Source of the DNA: Cytobacillus firmus DS1 | GTDB taxonomy: Bacteria; Bacillota; Bacilli; Bacillales; Cytobacillaceae | Reading direction: 5' to 3' | DNA length: 43,423 nucleotides | NCBI RefSeq assembly: GCF_000565285.1 | Contig: NZ_APVL01000027.1 | Coordinates: 1 to 43,423 of the forward strand | Part shown: positions 1-10,017 of the stretch, in pieces | Layout of the letters: each line of letters begins with the position of its first letter | How positions within the stretch are numbered: position 1 is the stretch's first letter | Notes under the pieces: generated by a model | What the model saw: only the letters and a program-made list of their open reading frames with translations | Databases searched by the model: none | Told to the model about the DNA's origin: nothing | Program-made: the position numbers and the translations under genes

Positions 1-40
1 TTGGGGGCTGTCCCCCTGTGAGAGTAGGACGCTGCCGGGC
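1..40 (+). rRNA. rrf: 5S ribosomal RNA, 3' end only
   Basis: The first 40 bases match the 3' end of a Bacillus 5S rRNA: a GGGGG...CCCCC helix followed by TGTGAGAGTAGGACGCTGCC. The rest of the gene, and presumably the 16S and 23S genes, lie before the window. Two tRNA genes follow within 120 bases, as in the B. subtilis rrnE operon. The exact 3' end is uncertain by a few bases. Confidence 0.85.
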
Positions 41-80
41 GAAACAAATTTGTGATACAAAATCACAAGAATAATATTAT

Positions 81-154
<74 letters not shown>

Positions 155-157
155 TCT

Positions 158-234
158 GGTCCGGTAGTTCAGTTGGTTAGAATGCCTGCCTGTCACGCAG
201 GAGGTCGCGGGTTCGAGTCCCGTCCGGACCGCCA
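158..234 (+). tRNA. tRNA-Asp (GTC)
   Basis: The cloverleaf is complete: acceptor stem GGTCCGG (158-164) pairs with CCGGACC (224-230), the anticodon stem CCTGC/GCAGG encloses a 7-nt loop with anticodon GTC at 192-194, and the T arm is GGGTTCGAGTCCC. Unlike the neighbouring tRNA-Met, the 3' CCA (232-234) is encoded. It lies three bases after tRNA-Met, so the two are surely cotranscribed with the rRNA operon. Confidence 0.97.
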
Positions 235-256
235 TTTTATTGTTCTAAAAAGTAAA

Positions 257-282
257 ACGAAACTTAGTTTCGTCTTTTTTTA
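257..282 (+). terminator. Terminator of the rRNA/tRNA operon
   Basis: ACGAAACT (257-264) is followed by its inverse AGTTTCGT (266-273) and then by a T tract, which is the form of an intrinsic terminator. It sits 22 bases after tRNA-Asp and ends the rRNA/tRNA transcript. Confidence 0.85.
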
Positions 283-543
283 TGCCTTTTTTTTAACCTA
301 AGTGTATATGTATTAATATTGAAAATAGCTTACTTTGCCCATTGCTGCAAAATAAGGTAAACTACATATAGACTATTCTCCTTAGGATTTATCCTAAGGT
401 TTTTTTGTAATCTCAGAATTCAGATCTTTGAATTTCAAGAACTGTCAGCCCTATCGCCAACTGCCTCGGGGTGGTGTGAGTGGTAAGGCGTTTGTGCTTT
501 TACTTTTCATTTTTAGATTAGACCATAAAAGGTGTTGAAACAT
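283..543. other. Intergenic region before tsaE, no gene seen
   Basis: I see no coding sequence here. The stretch holds the second terminator (380-406) and then about 125 bases leading to tsaE. In B. subtilis this is the position of thiL, as I recall; no remnant of thiL can be recognised. A promoter for the tsaE operon must lie here or in the upstream transcript, but I could not find a convincing -35/-10 pair. Confidence 0.5.
380..406 (+). terminator. Second intrinsic terminator downstream of the tRNA genes
   Basis: A perfect 9-bp stem, CCTTAGGAT (380-388) and ATCCTAAGG (391-399), is followed by seven T residues. Drawn strictly the loop is only two bases, so the top pairs would open. It is probably a back-up terminator for the rRNA operon or the end of a short transcript. 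Confidence 0.8.
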
Positions 544-999
544 ATGAGTCAGTTTGAGTTTATCTCAAAGAAGCCAGAGGATACGATGGGGTTTTCGGAG
601 AAGCTCGGCAGCCTGCTTCAGCCGGGAGATGTCCTTGCTCTGGAAGGAGATTTGGGTGCAGGAAAAACGACATTCACCAAGGGGCTGGCCAAAGGGCTTA
701 ATATAACCCGAAATGTAAATAGCCCTACTTTTACGATTATTAAAGAATACCATGGAAGATTGCCTCTTTATCATATGGATGTTTATAGAGTTGAAGATTC
801 CTTTGAGGATTTGGGGTTTGATGAATATTTTGATGGCAATGGGGTCACAGTTGTAGAATGGGCTCATCTTGTTAAAGAACAGCTTCCTGAAGAGTTATTA
901 ACTATTTATTTATATCTTGATAATCATGACTCAAGAAGGCTTGTCCTGGAACCCCGGGGAAAAAGATATGAGGAATTGTGTAAGGAGATTATGTCATGA
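544..999 (+). CDS. tsaE: tRNA threonylcarbamoyladenosine synthesis ATPase TsaE
   Basis: TsaE is a small P-loop ATPase that works with TsaB and TsaD to make N6-threonylcarbamoyladenosine (t6A) at position 37 of ANN-decoding tRNAs in the cytoplasm. The Walker A motif GDLGAGKTT is near residues 35-43, followed by the family block NSPTFTIIKEY and by VEWAH. The length (151 aa) is normal. The frame is open from a GTG at 532, but ATG 544 is chosen because AAAGGTG at 527-533 is properly spaced from it. The stop overlaps the tsaB start (ATGA), which indicates translational coupling in a tsaE-tsaB-rimI-tsaD operon. This is the ydiB position in B. subtilis. Confidence 0.96.
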   Translation: MSQFEFISKKPEDTMGFSEKLGSLLQPGDVLALEGDLGAGKTTFTKGLAKGLNITRNVNSPTFTIIKEYHGRLPLYHMDVYRVEDSFEDLGFDEYFDGNGVTVVEWAHLVKEQLPEELLTIYLYLDNHDSRRLVLEPRGKRYEELCKEIMS

Positions 1000-1700
1000 A
1001 GGTTTTAGCCATTGATACATCCAATTACCCTCTGGGAGTAGCTCTTCTGGATGGTGATCAGGTTATAGGCGAGTATATTACAAATGTAAAAAAGAATCAT
1101 TCTGTCCGAGTTATGCCGGCTATTGATACTTTAATGAAAGACTGCGGTGTTAAGCCTGCTGAATTAGATAAAATTGTTGTTGCGAAAGGGCCTGGTTCGT
1201 ATACAGGAGTGCGTATTGGGGTAACGATTGCAAAAACACTGGCATGGACTTTAAATAAGCCGCTGGTGGGGGTATCCAGCCTTGAAGTATATGCGGCCTC
1301 GGCTGGCAGATACTTTAATGGCGTCATATCACCTTTGTTTGATGCAAGGAGAGGGCAAATATATACCGGCCTGTATCAATATAGGGAAGGACAGTTAGTT
1401 TCGCTGATAAAAGACCAGCTTCTGCTTTCAAAAGATTGGGCAGCCATGCTTTCAGAACAGCAGGAAAACGTTCTTTTCATTGGGAATGATTTGCCCTTAC
1501 ATAAAGATATATTTACAGAACGCATTAAAGAGCGGGCAGTGTTCGCTTCACCTGCGGAGCATAATCCCAGGCCGGCCGAACTTGCTTTATTAGGAAGGGA
1601 CCGCGAGGGTGAGGATGTCCATTCTTTTGTACCTAATTACATTAGGATTGCGGAAGCTGAAGCTAATTGGATAAAAGCAAACAAGGAAAAAAAGTTATAG
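996..1700 (+). CDS. tsaB: tRNA threonylcarbamoyladenosine synthesis protein TsaB
   Basis: TsaB is the non-catalytic partner of TsaD in the bacterial t6A complex and has an inactive ASKHA (actin-like) fold. The N-terminus LAIDTSNYPLGVAL and the block KGPGSYTGVRIGVTIAKTLA (residues about 65-84) are typical of the family. The 234-aa length is usual. It starts inside the last codons of tsaE (4-bp overlap) and is followed 16 bases later by rimI, which supports one operon. This is ydiC of B. subtilis. Confidence 0.96.
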   Translation: MKVLAIDTSNYPLGVALLDGDQVIGEYITNVKKNHSVRVMPAIDTLMKDCGVKPAELDKIVVAKGPGSYTGVRIGVTIAKTLAWTLNKPLVGVSSLEVYAASAGRYFNGVISPLFDARRGQIYTGLYQYREGQLVSLIKDQLLLSKDWAAMLSEQQENVLFIGNDLPLHKDIFTERIKERAVFASPAEHNPRPAELALLGRDREGEDVHSFVPNYIRIAEAEANWIKANKEKKL

Positions 1701-1716
1701 ATGAGGAAGCGGACGT

Positions 1717-2166
1717 ATGAATAAATCCTTAACTTTCCGTTTGATGAATGAAGAGGATATTGATGATGTTTTAGAAATCGAACACAAATCCTTTACAACA
1801 CCCTGGAGCAGGGAGGCCTTTTTTAACGAATTAACACATAACCAGTTTGCTTTGTATGTTGTTTTAGAAGAAGAAAATAAAGTAATAGGATACTGTGGAG
1901 CATGGATAGTCGTGGATGAGGCTCATATCACAAATGTTGCGCTGCTCCCTGAATACCGTGGGAGAAAACTTGGAGAAGCTTTGATGCGGCAGCTAATGGA
2001 GCTTGCGTCTGAAATGGGAGCCATCACAATGACTCTGGAAGTAAGGGTATCCAACTTCACAGCTCAGTCCTTATACCGAAAGCTTGGTTTTCAAAACGGA
2101 GCCATCAGGAAGAACTACTACACTGATAATCAAGAAGATGCTTTAGTAATGTGGGTGAATTTATAA
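1717..2166 (+). CDS. rimI: Ribosomal protein S18-alanine N-acetyltransferase RimI
   Basis: This is a GNAT-family acetyltransferase of the RimI type, which acetylates the N-terminal alanine of ribosomal protein S18. Visible motifs are the N-terminal ...[15 protein letters not shown] block and the acetyl-CoA binding segment [15 protein letters not shown] (about residues 87-101), followed by [19 protein letters not shown], the region typical of RimI. A GAGGAAG site precedes the ATG. The TAA stop overlaps the tsaD start by one base (TAATG). It is 149 aa long, normal for the family, and corresponds to ydiD. Confidence 0.94.
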   Translation: MNKSLTFRLMNEEDIDDVLEIEHKSFTTPWSREAFFNELTHNQFALYVVLEEENKVIGYCGAWIVVDEAHITNVALLPEYRGRKLGEALMRQLMELASEMGAITMTLEVRVSNFTAQSLYRKLGFQNGAIRKNYYTDNQEDALVMWVNL

Positions 2167-3194
2167 TGAAAAAAGACCAATGGATCATGGGGATTGAAAC
2201 CAGCTGTGACGAAACTGCGGTAGCCATCATTAAGAATGGACGTGAAATTGCAGCCAATATCGTTGCATCCCAAATCGAAAGCCATAAACGTTTTGGCGGG
2301 GTAGTTCCGGAAATAGCTTCCCGTCATCATGTTGAACAGATAACGATCGTGCTTGAAGAAGCATTATATAAGGCAGGCATCACATATTCTGATCTTTCAG
2401 CAATTGCTGTGACGGAAGGGCCTGGCCTTGTAGGCGCGCTTCTGATCGGGGTTAATGCCGCAAAAGCCGTTGCATTTGCTCATGGCATCCCGCTGGTAGG
2501 CGTGCATCATATTGCTGGCCATATTTATGCAAACAGACTGGTGGAAGAAATGGATTTTCCGTTACTTTCCCTGGTAGTCTCTGGTGGACATACTGAACTG
2601 GTCTATATGAAGGAGCATGGCCATTTCGAAGTAATTGGCGAGACAAGGGATGATGCTGCAGGAGAGGCATATGATAAAGTTGCCCGGACCTTAAATCTGC
2701 CTTATCCGGGCGGTCCTCACATTGACAGACTCGCTCATGAAGGGAATCCAACTATTCAGCTGCCGAGAGCCTGGCTGGAAGAAGGTTCATACGATTTTAG
2801 CTTCAGCGGCTTAAAATCAGCCGTTATCAACACTGTCCACAATGCTGAACAGCGTGGCGAGACGATAGTGCCGGAAGATCTGGCTGCAAGCTTCCAGGAT
2901 AGTGTCATTGATGTCCTGTTAACGAAAACAGAAAGAGCCGTTAAAGAATATCAGGTGAAGCAGCTGCTGCTCGCAGGCGGAGTTGCGGCGAATAAAGGTC
3001 TTCGGGCTTCTTTAGAAAAGAAGTTTGGAAATAAAGCCGACATAAAGCTTATTATTCCGCCATTATCTTTATGCACAGATAATGCAGCGATGATAGCGGC
3101 AGCAGGAAGTGTGCTGTTTGAAAAAGGACAATTCGCCGGTCTTGATTTAAATGCAAATCCCGGTTTGGACATTACTATCCACAATGATAAATAA
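2166..3194 (+). CDS. tsaD: tRNA N6-adenosine threonylcarbamoyltransferase TsaD
   Basis: TsaD (formerly Gcp/YgjD) transfers the threonylcarbamoyl group from its AMP adduct to A37 of tRNA. The N-terminus [14 protein letters not shown], the metal-binding HHIAGH motif (about residues 115-120), SGGHTEL and [12 protein letters not shown] are all present, so it looks active. The frame is open from GTG 2151, inside rimI, but ATG 2166 is preferred: it has GGTGA just upstream, forms the usual TAATG junction with rimI, and gives [13 protein letters not shown]. It is the last gene of the operon and is followed by a terminator. Confidence 0.97.
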   Translation: MKKDQWIMGIETSCDETAVAIIKNGREIAANIVASQIESHKRFGGVVPEIASRHHVEQITIVLEEALYKAGITYSDLSAIAVTEGPGLVGALLIGVNAAKAVAFAHGIPLVGVHHIAGHIYANRLVEEMDFPLLSLVVSGGHTELVYMKEHGHFEVIGETRDDAAGEAYDKVARTLNLPYPGGPHIDRLAHEGNPTIQLPRAWLEEGSYDFSFSGLKSAVINTVHNAEQRGETIVPEDLAASFQDSVIDVLLTKTERAVKEYQVKQLLLAGGVAANKGLRASLEKKFGNKADIKLIIPPLSLCTDNAAMIAAAGSVLFEKGQFAGLDLNANPGLDITIHNDK

Positions 3195-3199
3195 TTAGG

Positions 3200-3230
3200 A
3201 AAAAGTCCCCGACAGCTTAGGGGACTTTTT
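3200..3230 (+). terminator. Terminator of the tsaEB-rimI-tsaD operon
   Basis: AAAAGTCCCC (3201-3210) and GGGGACTTTTT (3220-3230) form a stem with a T tract, starting six bases after the tsaD stop. The A-rich 5' side also pairs with the T run. Confidence 0.92.
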
Positions 3231-3231
3231 C

Positions 3232-3365
3232 TGTGGATAAAATCATTTGTTTCAGAATTTCATGTTGGTAATGTGGATAAAATCAGCTTTAATTGTGGAT
3301 AATGTGGAAAAGTCTGTGGAGAGTATATATAACTGCGTTTTTCTTGTGATTATCTCTGTGGATAA
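3232..3365 (-). promoter_or_regulatory. Cluster of four perfect DnaA boxes (TTATCCACA)
   Basis: TGTGGATAA, the complement of the DnaA box TTATCCACA, occurs exactly at 3232-3240, 3272-3280, 3294-3302 and 3357-3365, all in one orientation. Weaker copies lie at 3303-3311 (TGTGGAAAA) and 3315-3323 (TGTGGAGAG). The cluster fills the convergent intergenic space between tsaD and ydiF, between their two terminators, so it is unlikely to act as a promoter operator for either gene. B. subtilis has DnaA-box clusters outside oriC that bind DnaA and affect initiation timing; I recall one of them near gcp (tsaD), but could not check this. Confidence 0.85.
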
Positions 3366-3400
3366 TAAAAAAGACTGGCAGTGACTATTCTACCAGTCTA
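3365..3400 (-). terminator. Terminator of ydiF (minus strand)
   Basis: AGACTGG (3372-3378) and CCAGTCT (3393-3399) form a stem. Read on the minus strand, the hairpin is followed by TTTTTTATTATC. It lies 19 bases beyond the ydiF stop codon. Confidence 0.85.
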
Positions 3401-3418
3401 AAAGTTATGAATATTCCT

Positions 3419-5344
3419 TTAAACCTCTTCAGCTAAAAGCGTCCATTCTTCCATCAATTCTTCCAGCTTTGCTTTTGCTTCATCCGTTTCATTCGTTATT
3501 TCCATCACTTTTTCATGGTCCTGATAAACATTCGGATCACAGAGAAGCTGATCATTAGCATCTATTACTGTTTCTAATGTTTCTATTTGTTCTTCGATTT
3601 CTTCCATTCTTCTTTTTCTCTGGCGTTCGAGCTTTTTGGCCTCTTTATCCAGCTGGTAATTATTTTTTTCCTGCTTTACAGGCTGTGAATCGGAGGATGC
3701 GTCCTGCTCATTAAGTGCAAGCAATTCCTTTTGTTCCTGCTTTTTTTCTACATAATAATCGTAATCGCCAAGATATTCAGCTGCTCCGCTTCCAGAAAGT
3801 TCAACTACTTTTGTTGTAATCCTGTTGATAAAATAGCGGTCATGAGAGACGAAGAGAATGGTCCCGGGATAATCGATCAATGCATTTTCAAGAATTTCCT
3901 TGCTGTCGAGATCCAAATGGTTTGTAGGCTCGTCAAGGATTAAGAAATTGGCTTTCTGCATCATAAGCTTTGCAAGCGCAAGCCGTGCCTTTTCACCGCC
4001 GCTCAGTGTTGAAACGGTTTTAAGTACATCATCACCGGAGAAGAGAAAGTTCCCAAGTATGGTCCTGATTTCTTTTTCCGGTTTCAGCGGGTATTCATCC
4101 CATAATTCGTTCAGTACTCTTTTGTTGCTTGTGAGCTCTGCCTGTTCCTGGTCATAGTAGCCAATTGTCACATTGGAGCCATACTGAATCTCCCCTGAAA
4201 AAGAAGGGATTTTTTTGATGATGGTTTTGAGCAATGTGGACTTGCCGATTCCATTTGGCCCTACAAGTGCAATGCTGTCGCCTCTTGCCAGCCGCAGTGA
4301 AATATTCTCGCTCACTTTCTCTTTGTAGCCTATAGCTAAAGAGTGTATATTTAAAACCTCATTGCCTGACTGCCGCTCGATGTCAAACCCAAATGAAGCT
4401 GATTTCTCGTCTCCAAGCGGCCTGTCCATCACGTCCATTCTGGCCAGCTGCTTTCTGCGGCTTTGTGCCCTTTTGGTTGTGGAGGCCCGGGCGAGGTTTC
4501 GCTGGATAAAGTCCTGCAGCTTAGAGATTTCTTCCTGCTGTTTCTCGAATTGCTTCATTTCTTTTTCAAAATTAGCTGCTTTTTGATCCAAATAGGAACT
4601 GTAGTTTCCTGGGTATTTTCTTATTTGGTGGCGGGAAATTTCGTAAACCTGGGAAACGACCTTATCAAGAAAGTACCGGTCATGTGATACGATTAGAATG
4701 GCACCGCTGTAGCTCTGCAGATATTGTTCGAGCCACGATAATGTTTCAATATCAAGGTGGTTGGTAGGCTCATCCAGGATTAAAATATCAGGCTTTGTGA
4801 GCAGCAGTTTACCTAGGGCCAACCTTGTCCGCTGTCCGCCGCTCAATGATGATATTTTGGTATCATAGCCCAATGAGCTGAAGTTGAGTCCGTGGAGAAT
4901 GGAACGGATATCTGCTTCATATTGATAGCCGCCACTTTCTTTGAAATCAACCTGAAGTTTGTCGTAATCTTTTAAAATACGCTCATAGGCATCTGAATTA
5001 TTTAGGACATCAGGATCTGCCATTTGTTCTTCAAGGCTGCGGAGCTGTTTTTCCTGATTCTGCAGATGTCTGAAAACAGTCAGCATTTCCTCCCAGATGG
5101 ATAACTCCGATTCCAGACCGGTATTTTGTGCAAGATAGCCAATTGTTACTTCCTTTGGTTTTATAATCTCACCGGCATCATATGTCATGTGTCCGGCAAT
5201 TATTTTTAAAAGGGTGGATTTTCCTGCACCATTGCGCCCTACAAGGGCAATCCGGTCCCTGGTTTGTACTTCTAGCTTTATATTCGTTAAAATGGGATCA
5301 GCACCAAAATTTTTTGCCAGCTGATTGACTTGTAATAGTATCAT
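3419..5344 (-). CDS. ydiF: ABC-F family ribosome-associated ATPase YdiF
   Basis: This 641-aa protein has two ABC ATPase domains and no membrane segment, the layout of ABC-F proteins, which act at the ribosomal E site. Domain 1 has Walker A GRNGAGKST (residues 37-45) and signature LSGGQRTR. The domain 2 copies are GPNGIGKST and LSGGEKAR, and both domains have ILDEPTNHLD. A charged interdomain linker and a C-terminal coiled coil rich in Glu, Lys and Arg are visible. Its place opposite tsaD and next to moaC matches ydiF of B. subtilis. A function in antibiotic resistance is not indicated; a housekeeping translation role is more likely. Confidence 0.93.
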   Translation of the reverse strand: MILLQVNQLAKNFGADPILTNIKLEVQTRDRIALVGRNGAGKSTLLKIIAGHMTYDAGEIIKPKEVTIGYLAQNTGLESELSIWEEMLTVFRHLQNQEKQLRSLEEQMADPDVLNNSDAYERILKDYDKLQVDFKESGGYQYEADIRSILHGLNFSSLGYDTKISSLSGGQRTRLALGKLLLTKPDILILDEPTNHLDIETLSWLEQYLQSYSGAILIVSHDRYFLDKVVSQVYEISRHQIRKYPGNYSSYLDQKAANFEKEMKQFEKQQEEISKLQDFIQRNLARASTTKRAQSRRKQLARMDVMDRPLGDEKSASFGFDIERQSGNEVLNIHSLAIGYKEKVSENISLRLARGDSIALVGPNGIGKSTLLKTIIKKIPSFSGEIQYGSNVTIGYYDQEQAELTSNKRVLNELWDEYPLKPEKEIRTILGNFLFSGDDVLKTVSTLSGGEKARLALAKLMMQKANFLILDEPTNHLDLDSKEILENALIDYPGTILFVSHDRYFINRITTKVVELSGSGAAEYLGDYDYYVEKKQEQKELLALNEQDASSDSQPVKQEKNNYQLDKEAKKLERQRKRRMEEIEEQIETLETVIDANDQLLCDPNVYQDHEKVMEITNETDEAKAKLEELMEEWTLLAEEV

Positions 5345-5534
5345 GTTCTTTCACCTCGGGTATAGAGTAAGTGTAACTCATTCATATATGTTCGGCAATA
5401 AAGGAGACAGGACTATAAGCCCTGCTGAAGGGCATTAAATCATAACTAAAGGTAAATAAATATGTGAAGAACCTTACAAGCACGTACAAAGTAACGGAAA
5501 AATAGTGTATGATTTTGAAGAGAGGTGTTTTTAA

Positions 5535-6017
5535 ATGGCGGATTTTACTCATTTTAATCAAGAGGGCAGGGCAAAAATGGTGGATGTAAGCGATAAGCCT
5601 GAGACGGCAAGGACAGCCATCGCTCAGTCAAGCATTACGGTGAATCAGGAGATTTACGAGAAGATCACATCCAACTCGATGAAAAAAGGGGATGTACTCG
5701 CTGTTGCACAAACGGCAGGCATTATGGCGAGCAAGAAAACATGGGACATTATTCCGATGTGCCATCCGCTGCCGCTAAAGGGTGTAGACATTTCATTTTC
5801 ATGGAAAGCAGAAGAGGAAGAGTACGTCCTTATTATTACGGCTTCTGTTAAAACAAAAGGAAATACGGGTGTGGAAATGGAAGCGTTAACAGCTGCTTCT
5901 GTCTGTGCGCTGACCGTTTATGATATGTGCAAGGCTGTAGATAAAGGAATGATAATTGGGCCAACCTTTTTAATAGAGAAAACAGGCGGAAAAAACGGAG
6001 ATTTTAAACGAAATTAA
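5535..6017 (+). CDS. moaC: Cyclic pyranopterin monophosphate synthase MoaC
   Basis: MoaC converts 3',8-cyclo-7,8-dihydro-GTP (made by MoaA) to cyclic pyranopterin monophosphate in molybdenum cofactor synthesis. The family blocks [50 protein letters not shown] and the C-terminal KTGGKNGDF are all present. The catalytic Lys/Asp block [10 protein letters not shown] is intact. The 160-aa length is standard. AGAGGTG at 5521-5527 fits the ATG. It is separated from moaA and the other moa genes, as in B. subtilis (ydiG). The 190 bases before it hold a possible TATGAT -10 at 5508-5513, without a clear -35. Confidence 0.96.
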   Translation: MADFTHFNQEGRAKMVDVSDKPETARTAIAQSSITVNQEIYEKITSNSMKKGDVLAVAQTAGIMASKKTWDIIPMCHPLPLKGVDISFSWKAEEEEYVLIITASVKTKGNTGVEMEALTAASVCALTVYDMCKAVDKGMIIGPTFLIEKTGGKNGDFKRN

Positions 6018-6044
6018 TTCATCATAAGAAAAGGGGATGGACGA

Positions 6045-6689
6045 ATGGCCAATGAACCAATTAAGATACCGCAGGCAACAGCTAAACGGCTGCCTTTATA
6101 TTACCGCTTCCTAAAAAACCTTCATTCCTCCGGCAAACAAAGAGTCTCATCAGCAGAATTGAGTGAGGCGGTTAAAGTAGACTCTGCAACGATTCGCCGT
6201 GACTTTTCGTACTTTGGTGCGTTAGGGAAAAAGGGATATGGATATAATGTGAACTACCTGCTGGGCTTCTTTCGGAAGACTCTTGACCAGGACGAGCTTA
6301 CCAAAGTCGCTTTGGTCGGGGTAGGGAATTTAGGAACAGCCTTTCTTAACTATAATTTTCTTAAAAATAATAATACGAAAATAGAAGTGGCATTTGATGT
6401 GGATGAGAGTAAGGTTGGCACGAAAATCGGTGATGTGCCGGTCCATCATATGGATGACCTTGAAGAAGTTATTGTTGAAAATAATATTCAGGTGGCGATT
6501 CTAACGGTTCCTGCACCGCCTGCCCAGACGATTACCGATCGGATGGTTAATGCGAAAATAAAAGGTATCCTTAACTTTACACCTGCGAGGCTCACTGTGC
6601 CGTCCTCGATTCGGATTCACCATATCGATCTGGCAGTGGAATTGCAGTCATTGGTTTATTTTCTGAAAAATTATCCTGAAGAAGTGTAA
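6045..6689 (+). CDS. rex: Redox-sensing transcriptional repressor Rex
   Basis: Rex senses the NADH/NAD+ ratio and represses fermentation and respiration genes when NAD+ is high. The N-terminal winged helix includes [20 protein letters not shown] (about residues 45-64), with the recognition helix and beta wing. A Rossmann fold follows with [16 protein letters not shown], the dinucleotide-binding glycines. A C-terminal helix ...[11 protein letters not shown] serves domain swapping in the dimer. The 214-aa length is usual. It follows moaC by 27 bases with its own AAAGGGGA site, and a strong terminator ends the unit. This is ydiH of B. subtilis. Confidence 0.97.
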   Translation: MANEPIKIPQATAKRLPLYYRFLKNLHSSGKQRVSSAELSEAVKVDSATIRRDFSYFGALGKKGYGYNVNYLLGFFRKTLDQDELTKVALVGVGNLGTAFLNYNFLKNNNTKIEVAFDVDESKVGTKIGDVPVHHMDDLEEVIVENNIQVAILTVPAPPAQTITDRMVNAKIKGILNFTPARLTVPSSIRIHHIDLAVELQSLVYFLKNYPEEV

Positions 6690-6690
6690 A

Positions 6691-6724
6691 AAAAAATGAG
6701 CCTTTTGCGGGCTCATTTTTTCAT
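6691..6724. terminator. Bidirectional terminator between rex and ydiK
   Basis: AAAAAATGAGCC and GGGCTCATTTTTT form an A/T-flanked stem around a short loop (TTTTGC), so it can stop transcription from both directions. The ydiK stop codon (complement of 6713-6715) lies inside the hairpin. Confidence 0.9.
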
Positions 6725-6904
6725 TTTAAAATGCTGACCAACCATCCGGAGACCGGTGGCAAAATCAAATGTGGCAATTAAGATTAGAAAATAAGTAAAG
6801 AATCCCCAGGTTGCTTCCCGCTGGGTATTCTGGATGGCTATAAAGGTGAAAAGGCATCCGAGAAGGATGTAAATAAAGCCTGAAAACAAAGGTGTGCTTC
6901 TCAT
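6713..6904 (-). CDS. ydiK: YdiK-like small membrane protein
   Basis: This 63-aa protein has two predicted membrane helices (about residues 6-25 and 33-55) and ends in the basic tail HFKMKK. Sequence pattern, size and position between rex and the CAAX protease match YdiK of B. subtilis, whose function is unknown. It lies just downstream of ydiL on the same strand, so the two are probably cotranscribed. Confidence 0.75.
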   Translation of the reverse strand: MRSTPLFSGFIYILLGCLFTFIAIQNTQREATWGFFTYFLILIATFDFATGLRMVGQHFKMKK

Positions 6905-6947
6905 GAAAATCCCCCAGTACGTTTAAAACTTCCCAACATTTCTCCAG

Positions 6948-7673
6948 CTAGAAAAAGCTGATAAAGCTCTGCATGTTCTCCATTTCCTTTAACCACTTTT
7001 GTATATTGTCCTGATTCAGCTGGACAACCGCTACAAAGGTGTTCATTGCCACATGGGCAAAAATCGGCACGATGATCCGCTTTGTCTTGACATATAAGAA
7101 GGCAAAGGTGAATCCCATTGCCGAGTATAGCAATACATGTTCCGGCTCAAAATGGGCAAGTGCAAAAATGACCGAGCTGATCAGGGCCGACAGGAAGAAG
7201 TTGAAGCGCTTGTGAAGAGATCCAAAAATAATTTTCCTAAAGACAATCTCCTCAAGGATAGGCCCGATGACCGAACTTATTAAAATGACGATTGGCGATG
7301 CTTCAATAATCCGGATAATCTGCTGCGTATTTTCAGATCCCATTTCAATGCCAATCATATTTTCAATGCTTGCAGCAGTAGCTTGAGCGATCAGGGCCAA
7401 AAATATGCCTCCAACAGCCCAGCCAATTGAGCCGGCTGCGGAAGAGGCATCTCTATCCAGTCCCCGTTTCATTTCTTTCCTTAGTAATAGAAGCGTAATG
7501 ATCAGCGTAATCGTGAAACTGATCACGAGCCAGTAGGCCACAGCAAGAATCTGCATATTTTCGGGATTCTGTCCCAGGGCATCGGCAGCTAATAAAACGA
7601 GCGGAACGCCAAACAAGCTTGAAAGCTGCATGGCAATATAGGCGATTAAAATAATCCAGTATTCCTTCTTCAA
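6948..7673 (-). CDS. ydiL: CPBP (CAAX/Abi) family intramembrane metalloprotease YdiL
   Basis: A 241-aa membrane protein with about six to eight hydrophobic segments. It carries the CPBP motifs EEIVFR (about residue 141, the EExxxR signature), FALAHFEPEH (His in the second motif) and HVAMNT near the C-terminus, so the metal ligands seem complete. Family members act on prenylated or other membrane proteins, or on self-immunity peptides; the substrate here is not known. Its place directly before groES on the opposite strand matches ydiL. It is not part of the prophage. Confidence 0.85.
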   Translation of the reverse strand: MKKEYWIILIAYIAMQLSSLFGVPLVLLAADALGQNPENMQILAVAYWLVISFTITLIITLLLLRKEMKRGLDRDASSAAGSIGWAVGGIFLALIAQATAASIENMIGIEMGSENTQQIIRIIEASPIVILISSVIGPILEEIVFRKIIFGSLHKRFNFFLSALISSVIFALAHFEPEHVLLYSAMGFTFAFLYVKTKRIIVPIFAHVAMNTFVAVVQLNQDNIQKWLKEMENMQSFISFF

Positions 7674-7775
7674 AATGTTTTACTCCTTAATCTGAGTGTT
7701 GGAAACAAGTCCTAAAGTTATTGTACTCTTTATAAGGAGCGGGTTTCAAATATCAGCACCAAGGAGAGACTTAAT

Positions 7776-7850
7776 ATGGTTAAAATGAGTGTTTTTGCAG
7801 CATACTTAAGAGGTTGTCTTTGTCGAAATATAGGTTATAGGCGCGGATGA
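7776..7850 (+). CDS. Possible 24-aa micropeptide upstream of groES
   Basis: AAGGAGAGA at 7761-7769 lies seven bases before ATG 7776, and the frame runs 24 codons to TGA at 7848-7850. The peptide is basic, with two cysteines near the middle (GCLCR), and resembles nothing I recognise. The good ribosome binding site is the only support. It may be a small peptide, a leader, or chance. Confidence 0.25.
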   Translation: MVKMSVFAAYLRGCLCRNIGYRRG

Positions 7851-7892
7851 ATTTTTTTATAAAAAATTTAAGCTTCACCCTTGCAAATAGAA

Positions 7893-7946
7893 TTGAGATT
7901 CATTAATATAATAATTGTGTTAGCACTCAAACAGAGAGAGTGCTAA
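7893..7946 (+). promoter_or_regulatory. CIRCE element (HrcA operator) and groESL promoter region
   Basis: TTAGCACTC (7920-7928), nine bases, and GAGTGCTAA (7938-7946) form a perfect CIRCE element, the binding site of the heat-shock repressor HrcA. It lies 41 bases before the groES start, so it is probably within the untranslated leader as well as over the promoter. Upstream are TTGAGA (7893-7898) and TATAAT (7907-7912), but their spacing does not make a standard sigma-A promoter, so the promoter itself is not assigned with confidence. Confidence 0.95.
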
Positions 7947-7987
7947 TAAATAAAATATTTACATATTATTTGAGGAGGTTGTTTCAC

Positions 7988-8272
7988 TTGTTAAAGCCAC
8001 TAGGTGATCGAATCATTATCGAGCTTGTTGAAACTGAAGAAAAAACTGCAAGCGGCATCGTACTGCCGGACACTGCTAAAGAGAAGCCTCAAGAAGGCAA
8101 AGTTGTAGCTGTGGGAACTGGCCGCGTTCTTGAAAATGGTGAGCGTGTTGCCCTTGAAGTTGCTGACGGCGACCGTATCATCTTCTCAAAATATGCTGGT
8201 ACTGAAGTGAAGTACGAAGGCAAAGAATATTTAATTTTACGTGAAAATGACATTCTTGCTGTAATTGGCTAA
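7988..8272 (+). CDS. groES: Co-chaperonin GroES
   Basis: GroES is the 10-kDa heptameric lid of the GroEL chaperonin. The sequence [19 protein letters not shown], the mobile loop region [17 protein letters not shown] and the ending [14 protein letters not shown] are canonical, at 94 aa. The frame is open from 7940, but the extra residues would be foreign to the family. The strong GAGGAGG at 7972-7978 points to the TTG at 7988; as I recall, B. subtilis groES also starts with TTG. Transcription is controlled by the CIRCE element just upstream, and groEL follows after 61 bases. Confidence 0.97.
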   Translation: MLKPLGDRIIIELVETEEKTASGIVLPDTAKEKPQEGKVVAVGTGRVLENGERVALEVADGDRIIFSKYAGTEVKYEGKEYLILRENDILAVIG

Positions 8273-8297
8273 TCGCTGATCAGACGAAGATTATTAA

Positions 8298-9965
<1,668 letters not shown>

Positions 9966-9974
9966 TTTAAAAGA

Positions 9975-10000
9975 AAAAACCCTGATTTATCAAGGTTTTT
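9975..10000 (+). terminator. groEL terminator, probable left prophage junction (attL)
   Basis: AAAAACC (9975-9981) pairs with GGTTTTT (9994-10000), and TGAT (9983-9986) partly pairs with ATCA (9989-9992), with one C against A mismatch between the two parts. It is the only hairpin after groEL and directly precedes the phage integrase gene. The mismatch is what one would expect if the two stem halves come from host and phage at an attachment core, but this is inference: the right junction is outside the window. Confidence 0.55.
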
Positions 10001-10017
10001 AAGGTGAAATTACTATT

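Noticed and set aside
7940..7987. Longer GroES from the ATG-type start at 7940
   Set aside because: It would begin inside the CIRCE element and add 16 residues not found in the family.
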